Shown one piece after another: positions 7,050 through 17,889 of a DNA stretch of 64,000 nucleotides (its first letter is position 1; each line of letters starts with the position of its first letter). This stretch comes from Pyrrhosoma nymphula (taxonomy: Eukaryota > Arthropoda > Insecta > Odonata > Coenagrionidae). The stretch covers positions 18,908,192 to 18,972,191 of the forward strand of contig OY754338.1 in assembly GCA_963573305.1 (NCBI GenBank). Direction: 5' to 3'. The position numbers were made by a program, and so were the translations under genes. The notes beneath the pieces were generated by a model. That model had not been told where the DNA came from and ran no database searches. It saw nothing but the letters and a program-made list of their open reading frames with translations.

Positions 7050-10000
7050 TCTCGCATTGCTGAGCACGAGAGCGGAATTTGGAGGAAGGGAGAATAGCCG
7101 GGGGACGGCGTGTCTGTTACGCAATTCGAAAAGACATAAAAATGCGGGTTTTTGTGCGAAGGAAAGAGCATTCTGAGGAATATTATACCAGGATAAAGGC
7201 CAATTCATTGTATATATTGAGCAAACATTTCGGCATCCTCAGATACAAAACTTACCCATGATCATTAAACAACCTTTTTACTAATTTCATATTTCGATCT
7301 ATACTCAGCTTAAATGTTACTGATAGTATTAGAACCCCATGTCATTAACTATTAGGAAATATCGCACTTGAATTGATCCCAGATTCATTATGTATTCTTA
7401 AAAGCTATTACACTAATGTTCATAGGTGTATTTCTCCATGTGATTACTCTTTTAATGCATTAAGGCAGTGCCAGCTTTCCGCAGGTCTGGTTGGACAATC
7501 AGGTTAAGAAAAAAAGTTAGCACGCACATTCGTATCGGAATAGTTATAAGAAAATATCTGGTTAATTTTAAATCCCGATCCGAAAACGCGAAGGTTTATA
7601 TGATGGCGTGTCCGGGATATGTGTCACTGCAAAATCTACTGTCACTGTAACAGTGGAACGGGAATTTTTTTTAACATACACTGGAAAGAAATGAACCAGA
7701 AGAAAACATGTAATGGCATTCTACGCGGTAGTTAACTAACCGTGAATAAAACTTAAGAACTACACAAATAAGACCAAAGTTATGACTGACTGGGAGGCAT
7801 TCAGTTTTAACTGCGTGGTGGGCATTTTTATGGCTCAACGTTTTTCCAATCAGCGTCCTTAGGAGCGATGGATATCCGTCTACCACTGGAATATCTCAGT
7901 CTTCGTTCCTCAAGATGCTCGCTGCAACGCGGGACCAAAAGTTCAGGACACCAAAAGCTGACCACGTTGGAAAAGTTGAAAGCCTTGAATCAGTGCAAAC
8001 CCCAATTTTGTAAAAAGGCACTAGTTTTCCTTTTTGAAAGAAATTTATGAGGAATAAGTCGTGTACTGCGGATAGTATATTGCTAATTAAAAAAGTAACA
8101 TCACCGGATGTGGAAAAAGTAAGAAGGTGGCAATATGGTAAGCAGAATAACGGAATAAAAATATAGCATATTATCATGAGAAAAGAGTCCATTTTACGGC
8201 TAGCAATACAGCCTAAAACGTACGGATACATGCATTTGTAAGGAGAATGACTTTATGTGACTGTAATTCCCGGAGAAATTAATGGATATGCTTTCAACTT
8301 TGTGAAATTCCATCGTGATTGACCATTCACACCATTATATTATCTTTAAACTTGAAACAGCAGGACGCAAACGTGAGGCTTCACAAATCTGAAGTGCGGA
8401 AAATATTTTTCTTGTCCCTAGTAAAAGATAAACCGGATGAGAAAGCTACTAGAGAGAAGCCCAACGGCATCAGTTCAGTGGACCGAAGAGAGAGTAAAAA
8501 AATATTTTCATCTGGTCATTCACCCGACTTCACAGCCACCACCAAAATAAAAGCCGTTTAGAAACAGAGCACAAACACTGCATCATCCTATTGGTGGGTT
8601 ATGTTGCCATGGGATTCAGAAACTAAGTGATTTAATTTCACCTGAAAAAGCCCTTGCTTTTTCATAATGAACAAGTAGTTCAATGAGTACTTGGAAACAG
8701 CGTTGGTTTGGATGCATAAATGTTTCACTATTTAAAAGCTGACATCAGAAATAACACCTTAAGGACTCACTTAGACAGTCCTAGTTAGAGCAAATTCATG
8801 TTATTACACTGGATATCTGAGAAATACCCGCTTAAATTTAAATGCTTTGCCCCTAGAGCATGGGTTAAAAAAGGGGATAGGTTAAACATAAAATGGACAA
8901 TCACAATGATACGGTAAAGGTGAAACGATGGATAATTCCAAGTAAAAAAAATTAGACCGGGAATGAACCTTGCGGATGCACAAACCACCATGTCTAAAAA
9001 GCCGACTTAGAATATTAATATTTTCGACTAATTTATATATTTACGCATATGAGTGGTCTATATAAGTATGTAATAAACATGCGGAATATATAATTATATG
9101 TGACTTCAAGAAAACTTCCCTATTCAACTGTGGGTACTCACTATACTGGCGTAAAAACAATTAAGCCACCAACATCTATCATTTTACGATACCGATGCAT
9201 CGGATGATTTTTTTCAAACAGCCTAATTTTAATCATCCTAAACAGCTTAGCTGAAATAATTTGCCAATACTCTTACCTAGCGCTAACATTTTCGTTGTAC
9301 CTTTCCTTCCTCAATTACAAAATATATTTACCATTATTTTATTTTTCAAGCAATAACAGTAATATTCTACGTCAAAGTGCCTCATAATTATAGACTGTGA
9401 GTTTCCACAACGGCATTTAGTAAGTGTTTAAAAACGGCATACTCGAAGAAGAAAGCGAGTTGAAAAAAGGAACTTTTCTCATTTTCCAGCATAATAATAC
9501 CTTTCAAACGGTAAGTACTAACAATGGAATGAATAAAAGTTACCCATTGAATTGAAATAATGTAATTAGCGAGGGTTCACGCATTAAGAGCAGGTCGTTC
9601 GGGGAGAGGGAGAGCAAGGGGAGGAATAGAGTGACTATGATTGAGGAGCCGGCGAGGTTGGGAGGAAATAACTCAATTTTCTCGGAGCAACGTGATTTGA
9701 CGAGGATTTTCAACGCTCTGGCGTTCGTTCACCTGCTCTGCTTTTGATGCACCTTATCCACTTGAATTTCAAGCCCCGGGCCAAAGGGGAAGCTAAAATA
9801 TATGACTATACAACACTGCAGGTATTTTATTCAAAACATGAAGTCATTCTATAAAAAAATATTAAACCGTTACCTTGGATAGCTTTCAAGGGAAAACTGC
9901 TGTGATATTCTCTCATAAATGACAAAAATGTGCATGTGTTACTCCATCAAAATCCATACCACGAGTTGATAGGAATCTATGTCAACTTTACGAGGACAAG

Positions 10001-10895
10001 AAAAATATAGTGAATATTTTAGTAAAAAAACATAAGGTTTTTCCGCAGGGCTTAACATTTTTCGAATGCTCTCGTACCAAGAAATTATTTTCGTCTTCAC
10101 AGCTGTGTTGTTGTACATTGATATCTGTAGGGGGTAAGAGCTGCCACTAGTAAACTCATTTTTATAATATTTGTATTAAGAACCTGTTTTTAATCTGTGG
10201 AGAGATTTCCACCTCAACGGGAAGTCCAATACCGTAAAATGGAGCTGCGACTATAAATAAGACTGTCTGTGTAAGAGAATTCAGTATTGCTAGAAGAAAC
10301 TTTAATGTAATCAGGCAGGCAAGCGCGTTCTAAACAGTTTACCCTTGAAAACTGGAATAATCTGAATACATATAATTCGAAAAATGGGATGGAACCAGAA
10401 AATGACTTATGAAGACAATTACGCTAGATAGCTAGCAATGAATCAGCAATTTGGTTTTGGGAGGTGGAGTGACTTTAAACTGTATATTTCGATACAAATC
10501 CGAAAGGGGTATGGTATGACTAGACACAAGATATGAACCTTGTAAGTCTTCTTAAGTAAGCTTCCCTTGTAAGTCTACGTGATGGGTATTAGCTAGGTCA
10601 AGTGTCAATTAGATGATTCTTTGAACATCACGATCTCCCACTGTTCGTTGTCTTCTGCTATTTCCACCACACCCTGAAATTTCTTCCGTGTCATGTCCCA
10701 TTTTAATCGGCGAAAATTTATCCATCTTTCGGTTTTCCACACGGGATTTTTCCTTCTATTTTTCGTTCCATCGTGCAACATATGAGCTCCATTTATGCAG
10801 TTTGTTTAAAAATTTTCATTTATATATACACTGGATAATATTTTAAAATAATTCGTATTTTAGCAACCACACGAGAAAAACTAGTGAGGGGAACT
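7050..10895. other. Unassigned AT-rich stretch
   Basis: No coding region, SINE box, terminal inverted repeat or RNA gene is recognised over this interval. A small GC-richer patch with purine runs lies at about 9590-9790. The open frames here are all under about 110 codons and have no domain-like features. Confidence 0.5.
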
Positions 10896-10898
10896 AAC

Positions 10899-10910
10899 AA
10901 TAGGATGCTG
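10899..10910 (+). repeat. Left target-site duplication (12 bases)
   Basis: AATAGGATGCTG occurs here and again at 11630-11641, in the same orientation, exactly bracketing a 719-base insertion. Confidence 0.75.
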
Positions 10911-11629
10911 AATCTAGGGAACGTGAGCTCTACGGCCTCTTTAAGTGACAAGTTATAAAAATATCCAATGGCCGTAGTAAATTGGCCGTGGGACGTGAAG
11001 TGGCGGACTTCACTTCCCACCTCCCCTACCTCCCCCACTCCTTCCCCACCAATACCTCTCTGCCCTCTCCCACAGCCCAAGGTCATTGGTTCCCCATCCC
11101 TCTCTCCCCTTTTCTTCATTTTCGTATTTATTCTAGACTGTCCTCCTCCCGATTCACTTATAACCTTGTGCTGCAAGTGATTACTCCCTTCAGTTCGCTG
11201 AAGAGGGCCACTTTGAGGCCGAAATACGCGTATCCAACGCACACCCTCGTCTTTTCTTGATTTTGTGCCGCTTTTTTAACTACGCTCTTTTGAGCTAGAT
11301 TCTCCCAGAAGTTGGGCCCGTCTGAGTGTGCGAGTGAGTGATTTCTTGAGTGCTTGTAAGTGTGTTTGTGTTCATAGCACAGGCATCCTGGGTCCCATTC
11401 GCCCTGGCGAAGGATCTCTATTTGGGTTGAGTTTGTGTGTCTGTGGTTGTCACTGGCGAGGAAGTAACATTCCCGTAAACCACCACTGGTGTTTTCTGGT
11501 CGAGAGGTTGTGGTTCGTCACTGGCGTGGATTTGTCCCCTTTTTCCCGCAAACCAACACAGCAATTTTGGTGTAATATTGACGAGTGGTGCCAATTTATT
11601 ACGGCCATTGGAGATTTTTATAACTTGTA
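10911..11629 (+). mobile_element. 719-base non-coding retroelement with inner inverted repeats
   Basis: It is bounded by the 12-base direct repeat. Near each end lies one arm of a 38-base inverted repeat (10948-10985 and 11591-11628, 36 of 38 positions paired), so the right arm abuts the target duplication and the left arm is about 37 bases inside. The interior holds a pyrimidine-rich tract (11020-11160), a hammerhead-like core at 11198-11224 and a GT-rich region (11320-11450). No RT or transposase frame is present, so mobility would have to be supplied in trans. The long direct repeat argues for target-primed or similar retrotransposition, not a DNA transposon. Confidence 0.65.
11198..11224 (+). 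ncRNA. Hammerhead-like hairpin core
   Basis: CTGAAGA (11198-11204), one G, GGCC, a 7-base loop, GGCC, then GAAA (11221-11224), followed by the short palindrome TACGCGTA that could be a minimal helix III. Hammerhead cores read CUGANGA-helix II-GAAA; this matches except for the extra base before helix II. A cleavage triplet and helix I could not be placed with confidence. Confidence 0.45.
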
Positions 11630-11641
11630 AATAGGATGCTG
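11630..11641 (+). repeat. Right target-site duplication (12 bases)
   Basis: Identical to 10899-10910. Confidence 0.75.
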
Positions 11642-12677
11642 TTAAACCTCGATTATTTGTGAAACGTGTATTCAAATGCCTCTGGTCACCTAAATGAGAT
11701 ATGAAATCGATGTACAAGGTACGAAAGAGGGATGAGCCATTTTGAAAACTGTGGGGTTGAAATTTAATTCGAGGGATTCACAAAATTCGCGGCGACCGAC
11801 CAAGGAACACTAGCGAGCACTGCGGATGGGAACGAAGTTAGAGGACGGGTTGGGAGTGGCGCAGCGATTTGTACAGCTCGTGTGTGGTACCATGGGGAGG
11901 GGGGGGGCGTATGTGGAGAGGGTGGGAGAGGGAAGGGAGGGGAGGAGGAGTCCACTCCGCGAAGCGAAACCTCCTCCGACCATTATGCTAAGTTCCGAGA
12001 TTGAAAGGTTAAGACTCAAGCGGCCGGACGGGAATATAGATGAGGATAGGAGGCGATCCGATTTGCTGGCGAGGGGGACGGGGGCAAGCGTGGCAGGACA
12101 CGGGGGACGGAGCTCCCCCCTCCCCCCGTGAGAGGGGCGGGCCGCAACGTTGAAAGGGGGTGGCAACCCGTGTGCGAAAATTGAGACGGGAGCTGGTTGC
12201 AAAAGAGGTGAGCCGAGGGCGGAAAGAAATAAGTAGATTAAAGGTTTGCTGCTAAGAGCAACGGTAACGAGTGGAACTTCGCTAAAATGTTTATAACGGG
12301 ACAAAACCCTAAAATAAAACATCGGCCTAGAGCAAAAATAACAGCACTGTAGCTCGTTTATCCCCTCTCTAGTTTTCCTATATATCTTGAAAGCCACATA
12401 GCCTATTTACCAATTATAAGACAAGAAACTAGTGGTGTTTCACAGAATTATTCCACATATTTAAGTGTAGAGATAATGAGAAAGACTTTTCTGCATTCGA
12501 GATGCATAAGACGAGATTATTAGCAGCCTAAGGAGTAGAAGGGTATATTGTGAAGTAAAAAATGATGTCATCAGAAGCGATGGGGAACGAAAGGGATGGG
12601 AGTTCTGTAAAATGAGCGAAGCAGTACTTTTCCGCATCCACAAAAATGTGGAATACCCAGAGATGTTAGCCCACTTA
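11642..12677. other. Unassigned, with GC-rich patch
   Basis: No gene is recognised. Bases 11810-12200 form a GC- and CpG-rich patch with purine runs. Open frames across it, on both strands, are low-complexity Gly/Arg or Pro/Ser and look like composition artefacts. Confidence 0.5.
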
Positions 12678-12681
12678 TTAA

Positions 12682-12695
12682 CCCATTACCGCCCA
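12682..12695 (+). repeat. piggyBac 5' terminal inverted repeat
   Basis: Fourteen bases, exactly complementary to 15381-15394, immediately inside the TTAA. Confidence 0.95.
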
Positions 12696-12697
12696 CC

Positions 12698-12713
12698 GTA
12701 GCCATATGGCTAC
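12698..12713. promoter_or_regulatory. Subterminal palindrome, copy 1
   Basis: The perfect palindrome GTAGCCATATGGCTAC lies just inside the 5' terminal repeat. Further copies are at 13060-13075 and 15250-15265, each next to a CCGCCCA-type box. Such repeated subterminal sites are likely transposase-binding sites. Confidence 0.7.
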
Positions 12714-12895
12714 ACCCTGCCGCCCGGAGCGTAAGACGCTGTTTCGGAAGAGTCACTTACATAATCGCAGTCAAACTGTAAACACATTGTTGTTTAAGGT
12801 CACGCTCGCCTATTTCACGTGTTTGATTGCTTCGGAAGCCAGTCGCTGTGGTTATCTACGAGCGGAAAGAGAGGTGTGCGTTTCAGAGGAGCAAA

Positions 12896-12912
12896 ATGGA
12901 CGTTCGCTGCAG
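12896..12912 (+). CDS. Predicted exon 1 of the piggyBac transposase
   Basis: ATG at 12896 opens a 17-base exon (five codons plus two bases) ending in CTGCAG, directly followed by the donor GTATGT. Joining to the acceptor TTTCTTTCTGCAG at 13378 keeps the frame and continues, with no stop, into the recognisable transposase. No alternative ATG-initiated frame of comparable length begins after the acceptor. Confidence 0.55.
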
Positions 12913-13378
12913 GTATGTTTGTGTCTTTTTGCTGTGTATTCTTTTGTCATGAAGGTAAAATATGTTTTCCTTACTTATTAGGAATAGAGTTGTCATGTGA
13001 CTACTTTGGTTTGTGAAATTACGAGATCATACGACTTTGATAGTAGACTGCATGTCGCCGTAGCCATATGGCTACGCTGGGCGGATATGGGGTCATTTTA
13101 CACAAGACGGCAAATTCATTTTTTTATTTGGGGTTACTGCATTTTAAACGTTTTCTACTGTTGGTTGCGTATTTAAATATAAAATTGAAGTGTTTTTCTA
13201 TGGATTATAAATAGCTCTCTGGTTTGAGACAACATCAACGATATTTGACTTACCTACCTGTCGTTGAAAATTTTTAGTTTGATTCGTGCTCAGTTTTCAT
13301 TGAATTTTAGCGTGAATAAAAATTAATAGCTTTGTGAATACCTATCGTAACTTCTACTTAATTATTTTCTTTCTGCAG
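12913..13378 (+). other. Predicted intron in piggyBac transposase
   Basis: This 466-base intron has a GTATGT donor and a pyrimidine-rich CAG acceptor. It carries the second copy of the subterminal palindrome (13060-13075) followed by an inverted CTGGGCGG box, so a likely transposase-binding site lies within the intron. Confidence 0.5.
13060..13075. promoter_or_regulatory. Subterminal palindrome, copy 2
   Basis: The same 16-base palindrome as at 12698, here extended to 18 by flanking C and G. It is followed by CTGGGCGG, which is the terminal box in inverted orientation. Confidence 0.7.
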
Positions 13379-15004
13379 GAATCTGACAGACAATTATGAA
13401 CCCGAAACCAAACGAAAAGGGAAAAAAATCTCTCTCTCAAAATGGGAGGAACCTGCACTAAAGAAAAGGGTTATTGGAAAAAAGACACCAAAAGAAGCTA
13501 AAGGAAGCGCAATTGCATTTAAGTGGGAGAAGAAGGATCTTCCACAACATGATACTGGTATATTCCGAGAGCAAAATTACGCTGCTTTGTCCTCTTTATC
13601 CTCTGTAGATTTGTTTGAATTGTTTTTTGATGTAGAACTGATCGATTTCCTGGTAAATGAGTCAAATAAGTACGCCATATTCAACAACGAAATGAACCCC
13701 AACATAAATCCAGAAGAAATGAAGGCTTTCCTCGCTATACTACTGTTGTCTGGGTACGTACAGCTTCCGGAAAATAGAACATTCTGGGAGGAAGCTCCGG
13801 ACGTGCATAATATCTTAGCTAGCGATGCAATGAGAAGAAATCGATTTTTATAAATATGTAGATTTCTCCACTGTGCCGACAATTCATCTCCCCCTCCGAT
13901 GGACGGTGACAAGCTGTGGAAGGTTCGGCCACTTATAAAGAAACTCCAACAACGCTTCATGGCGCAATACATTCCAGAGCAGACCTTAGATTATGATGAG
14001 AGTATGGTAAAATACTTTGGCCGCCATAGTTGCAAGCAATTCATACGTGGAAAACCCATACGCTTTGGATATAAAATTTGGTGCCTGAATACACAATCTG
14101 GATACCTTGTCTCCTTCGAGCCTTACCAGGGTAGGGGTCCGGCCTGCAATGAAATCTATGAAGACCTCTATGGGAAGGCGGCGGCACCCTTACTCGTTAT
14201 GCTTGATGATCTACCAGACGGAAAGCGGGATTTGCCATATGAACTTTTTTCGACAATCTCTTTACTGGTGTAAAACTTCTGGTCGATTTGAAAAGCAGAG
14301 GGTATGGAAGTACTGGAACAATACGACAGAATAGAATTCCTCGAAACTGCTCGATCCGTCCAGTCAAAGAGATGAAGAAGGAAAATAGGGGATCTTATGA
14401 CTTCAGCTTCGACGAAAAAAGCAAGGTATTAATTGCACGCTGGAAAGATAATAGTGTTGTCACCATGGCATCTACTGCATATGTAGTTGAACCTGTTACA
14501 GATGTGCCTCGTTACTGCAGATTATTGAAAAGGAGAAGAAAAGTCAAGCAACCACATCTCATTAGAAAATACAACCCAGGAATGGGAGAAACAGATCTAA
14601 TGGACCAAGACATTGCTACCTACCCAATCATTATTCGTGCCAAAAAGTGGTGGTGGCCATTCTTTTCTTGGCTACTCAGAGCAAGCGTTCACAACGCCTG
14701 GATACTAAGCCAAAAAACTGGTAGAGATGAGTCTAAAATTGAGTTTCTTCGTACCATTGTGCAGACGTATCTTGTGCGGTTTAAAACACAAAGTCGGGGA
14801 CCTGGTCGTAGTTTGGCGGTCGGTAGTTCTGCACGGAATCTTCTCCGTTTTGACTGTGTGGATCACTTTGTCGTTCATAACCCAGACAACAGGAGGTTGT
14901 GGTGTGCCGGTGAGTACTGCAGCAGCCAAGTAAGAACGTCATGTTCAAAGTGTCTCCGTGGACTTTGTATACCATGCTTCAAAAACTTTCATACAAATCA
15001 ATAA
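13379..15004 (+). pseudogene. piggyBac transposase, main exon, two inactivating lesions
   Basis: A DDE/D-type cut-and-paste transposase specific for TTAA targets. The N-terminal region is basic, followed by the family segment with FLAILLLSGY and a RNRF...RFLHCADN box. An in-frame TAA (13851-13853) interrupts between those last two halves; reading resumes in the same frame. The first catalytic Asp lies in YDESMVKYFGRH. A run of six T's at 14245-14250 lacks one base compared with the expected frame and shifts the reading just before FFDNLFTG, which holds the second Asp. The third region reads TDLMDQD, then KKWWWPFF and a conserved NAW. The C-terminus is a cysteine-rich domain (CAGEYC..CSKCLRGLC..C..H). 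All catalytic residues survive. Total length would be about 548 residues, close to the family norm. The stop follows at 15002-15004. Confidence 0.92.
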
Positions 15005-15249
15005 TTCTAGCACTCCTCTGGAAAAACTTGGACAGTGCTGTCAAAAATACATGTTTCCTCAAAGATTACGTTTTTTTTTCAATATGTTGTAATACAAGTA
15101 TTTGTGATAATTACATACTTTTTATGCAACGTATGGTTTTTTATTACTTCTAAATCAAAAAATATGTTTGCATAGAACATAAATCCATTTTCTCGGACAT
15201 CTACCTTGAATTCACAGAACGCAAGATTTTGACCCCGCTACCGCCCAGC

Positions 15250-15265
15250 GTAGCCATATGGCTAC
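15250..15265. promoter_or_regulatory. Subterminal palindrome, copy 3
   Basis: Third copy of the 16-base palindrome, preceded by CTACCGCCCA, so the order terminal box plus palindrome of the 5' end is repeated here about 115 bases inside the 3' end. Confidence 0.7.
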
Positions 15266-15380
15266 GGGTCATTTCTCGGAAACGGTATGATATATCTCCG
15301 AAATATTTAGCATGAGTACTTACTATGTCTATAGGAGTAAAATACCAAAAAATATTAAAAATCGCAAGCAAAAAGTTTTC

Positions 15381-15394
15381 TGGGCGGTAATGGG
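15381..15394 (-). repeat. piggyBac 3' terminal inverted repeat
   Basis: The exact complement of 12682-12695, followed by TTAA. Confidence 0.95.
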
Positions 15395-15398
15395 TTAA

Positions 15399-17845
15399 CT
15401 GACTATTGAACATTAAAATTTATTTCAGGTTTTATGAAATATTGGAACAATTGAGGGATAAAAACTTTTTAAAACATATTTCACTGAACTTCTCAGTAAT
15501 ACATATTGAAACTCTAGAAATAAAAACGCAAGCAGCTATGATATACTGGTTGTGATTAAAGTTTAGGGAGGACCTTCTCTTAAAATATTCACCCGAGGCC
15601 TTCAACGATAAGTCTCTCGTTTAATCAAGGTATTTTTTCCTATTGCTATTCTTCTACATACATCCTTTGTACTACGTCTATTGAAGCCTAGGACTTTGTC
15701 CAATTATTTGGAAGCATCGAAGATGTTTCCTGTGTACTTTTAAGATGCCTATTTCTAATCAATCTCCGTTTGGTGATTCGGGGGTAGAAGCAAACTCGCA
15801 AGGATTCCATAGCACAACCGGCAGAGCATTCAAGCCGAAGTGAAACAAGGGACAAGTCGAAACGTCGCTTCTCGCAGCCATCACATTTATCCAGTACAGG
15901 TTTAGAGGGTACCGTGTGAAACAGGGAAGAGGAGTAAAGAGTGAGGGTGGCGTCGGTGGGAGGCTGGGATGCTCAGATAAATGGCCGTGTTCGCGGAAGT
16001 GGGGTTGGAGTGAACCCTGGGCAGGGTAAAAGGGACGATTGGCGGGAGGCGCGGATTGATTGTCGGGGAGGGAGAGGGTAGGAGGGGTCGGAGTGGATAA
16101 GGGTTGGGGGGGTGCGATAAGACCTCTTCAGGATGGGGAGGACTCGCAAGCAGGATAAAGGGGTCCATCGAAATGACCGACGTTCACTCGAAATCAGCCG
16201 ACCACAACGCCCCTCAAGTTTCACTCATTTCGCACATTGGCCGAAGGAAACTAAACCGTTTGGATGCGAATGACTTCTATCACAAGGCACACCGTGTTGA
16301 TGCAGAAAACATTTTTATTTCCTAACTGACTCCAAGATAAAAATATATTCCTCCAGGGCCTCATAAAAAAGAATCAAAACAATGGTTAAAGTTCTTTTAT
16401 TTTTGTTTTTGGTTCGAAACACCCGTTGTTCAAAAGAGTTAGTTTACGGTCCATTTATTCCGTAAACGTGTGCTACATGCGCTAAAAATAACTTTGGCTT
16501 CTAAACGATAAAAAGGAGCTGAGCTTAGATTATAAGAGATTCCATGACAAATGTAGCCTTTAAAATTTGATGGATTGAAGAAAACGTACATGTTAAAATA
16601 TTAAAATCATTCCCAATCACCCAATTTAATTTGAGAGTAAGATAAGTTTCTAAAGTTCATTACTATCAAAAACAGAATAAAGAATGCTTAGCTGTAGGAC
16701 ACTATTAAGTATCACCACCGAATTTATATTGCAAAAAAGACCCAATAATCTGCAGTATTTGCAATGTATTCAAAGGCCTGTACGTAGCCAACTGGAGTAC
16801 ATATCTCAACCACAGATAAAGTGATATATTTCATGACAACTAAAAATACGCAACGGAGAGTTTTACCTATTTCTACCAGAAGCGACCAACTATTCCTAAT
16901 AACCGTATAATCTGCAATTACATCAATCTCCTCAAAAACAACGTTTATCAGACTAGCGAAAACTCGCTAACTAAAGAAATGAATAGCTTACTTTTTGAAT
17001 AAACATTTTCTTTCGAATTTATTAGTTAAATGTATTATTTTCACACATGATTGGACGAAAACGCTGTAATATTTAGTTTCTTTTTCATTTCATTAGTACG
17101 ATATAGGCTTTCTAACGGATCCTTTGAATTCATCTTACTCATAGTGCCCCCTTGATACCTACAAGTAATTCCTCACATAAATCTTGGGCCTCAATTCATG
17201 CGATTAAAAGACCCCCGCGTAGTCTGCCAATGGGATCGCCGTGCGCTCACTCTCAGTGTGTTACTCTGCTGTCCTCCACTCTACCCCCGATAGAAAGGGC
17301 CTCCTCATTGCCTTTCGGAAACAGGGCCCAGACACGCAGAGCCCAATCTTCTCCCCATCCCTTGTCTCCAACTGAGGGAGAAACTTCAGTGAGGGGGGGG
17401 GCCTTGTCCCTAGACCCTTTTCCCGAATTCTGCGAGGGAGAGGGGAAAAAATAAAAGCAGGGAGGTGGGGGGGCGTGACCCACCTGGGCGGTTTACCTCC
17501 CCCGCCCCTCCCCCCTACCACCCACTGCCCATGTGCTCCTCCGAAAACCTCCGCGTAGATTCAATCTGAGTTGCAAAACCCTGAATGCTTTTCCCTTCCC
17601 ATTCTCCCTTTAAGACAAGCCGTCCCGAAAACCCCTTTCCCCGAATCTTCCGTCCGCATCCAAAACGCCCTCTGCACGCTCATTCCCTCTCTCGCTCTAC
17701 GCTCGTCGGATCTTTAGAATAAAATACAAACGATAAGACGTCGTAGCATTGTTGGCCCACCTGTGCCATCGAACTTCGAGATTGAGTCTATTGGTTTTCA
17801 AAACACTACCACATTATTTGGCCCTGGGCGATCGCCTCTATTTTC
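15399..17845. other. Unassigned, with GC-rich patches
   Basis: No gene or repeat is recognised. GC-rich, purine- or pyrimidine-biased patches lie at about 15900-16170 and 17230-17720, separated by AT-rich sequence. Open frames in the patches have biased composition and no domain features. Confidence 0.5.
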
Positions 17846-17849
17846 GTCG

Positions 17850-17880
17850 TTTCTAAGACTGACCCCGCGGTCATCTTCAG
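17850..17880 (-). ncRNA. Degenerate hammerhead-like hairpin
   Basis: On the minus strand: CTGAAGA (17880-17874), a TGACC/GGTCA stem (17873-17869, 17864-17860) with a 4-base loop, then seven extra bases before GAAA (17853-17850). The insertion between stem and GAAA would break a hammerhead core, so this is read as a decayed member of the series. Confidence 0.35.
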
Positions 17881-17889
17881 GGCATAAAA

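Larger units (their letters stand above)
12678..15398 (+). mobile_element. piggyBac-family transposon, nearly complete
   Basis: The element body (12682-15394, 2,713 bases) is flanked by the piggyBac target TTAA at 12678-12681 and 15395-15398. Perfect 14-base terminal inverted repeats read CCCATTACCGCCCA at 12682-12695, with the complement at 15381-15394. Inside lies one transposase gene on the plus strand, interrupted by a predicted intron, one nonsense codon and one frameshift. Subterminal copies of a 16-base palindrome sit near both ends. The small number of lesions suggests a fairly recent insertion that can no longer make its own transposase. Confidence 0.95.

Noticed and set aside
11198..11224. 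A fully functional canonical hammerhead ribozyme
   Set aside because: There is one extra base before helix II, and neither helix I nor a cleavage triplet could be placed. Reported only as a hammerhead-like core.
11810..12397. A 195-codon minus-strand frame as a gene
   Set aside because: Composition-driven Pro/Ser/Leu translation of a GC-rich patch, with comparable frames on the other strand.
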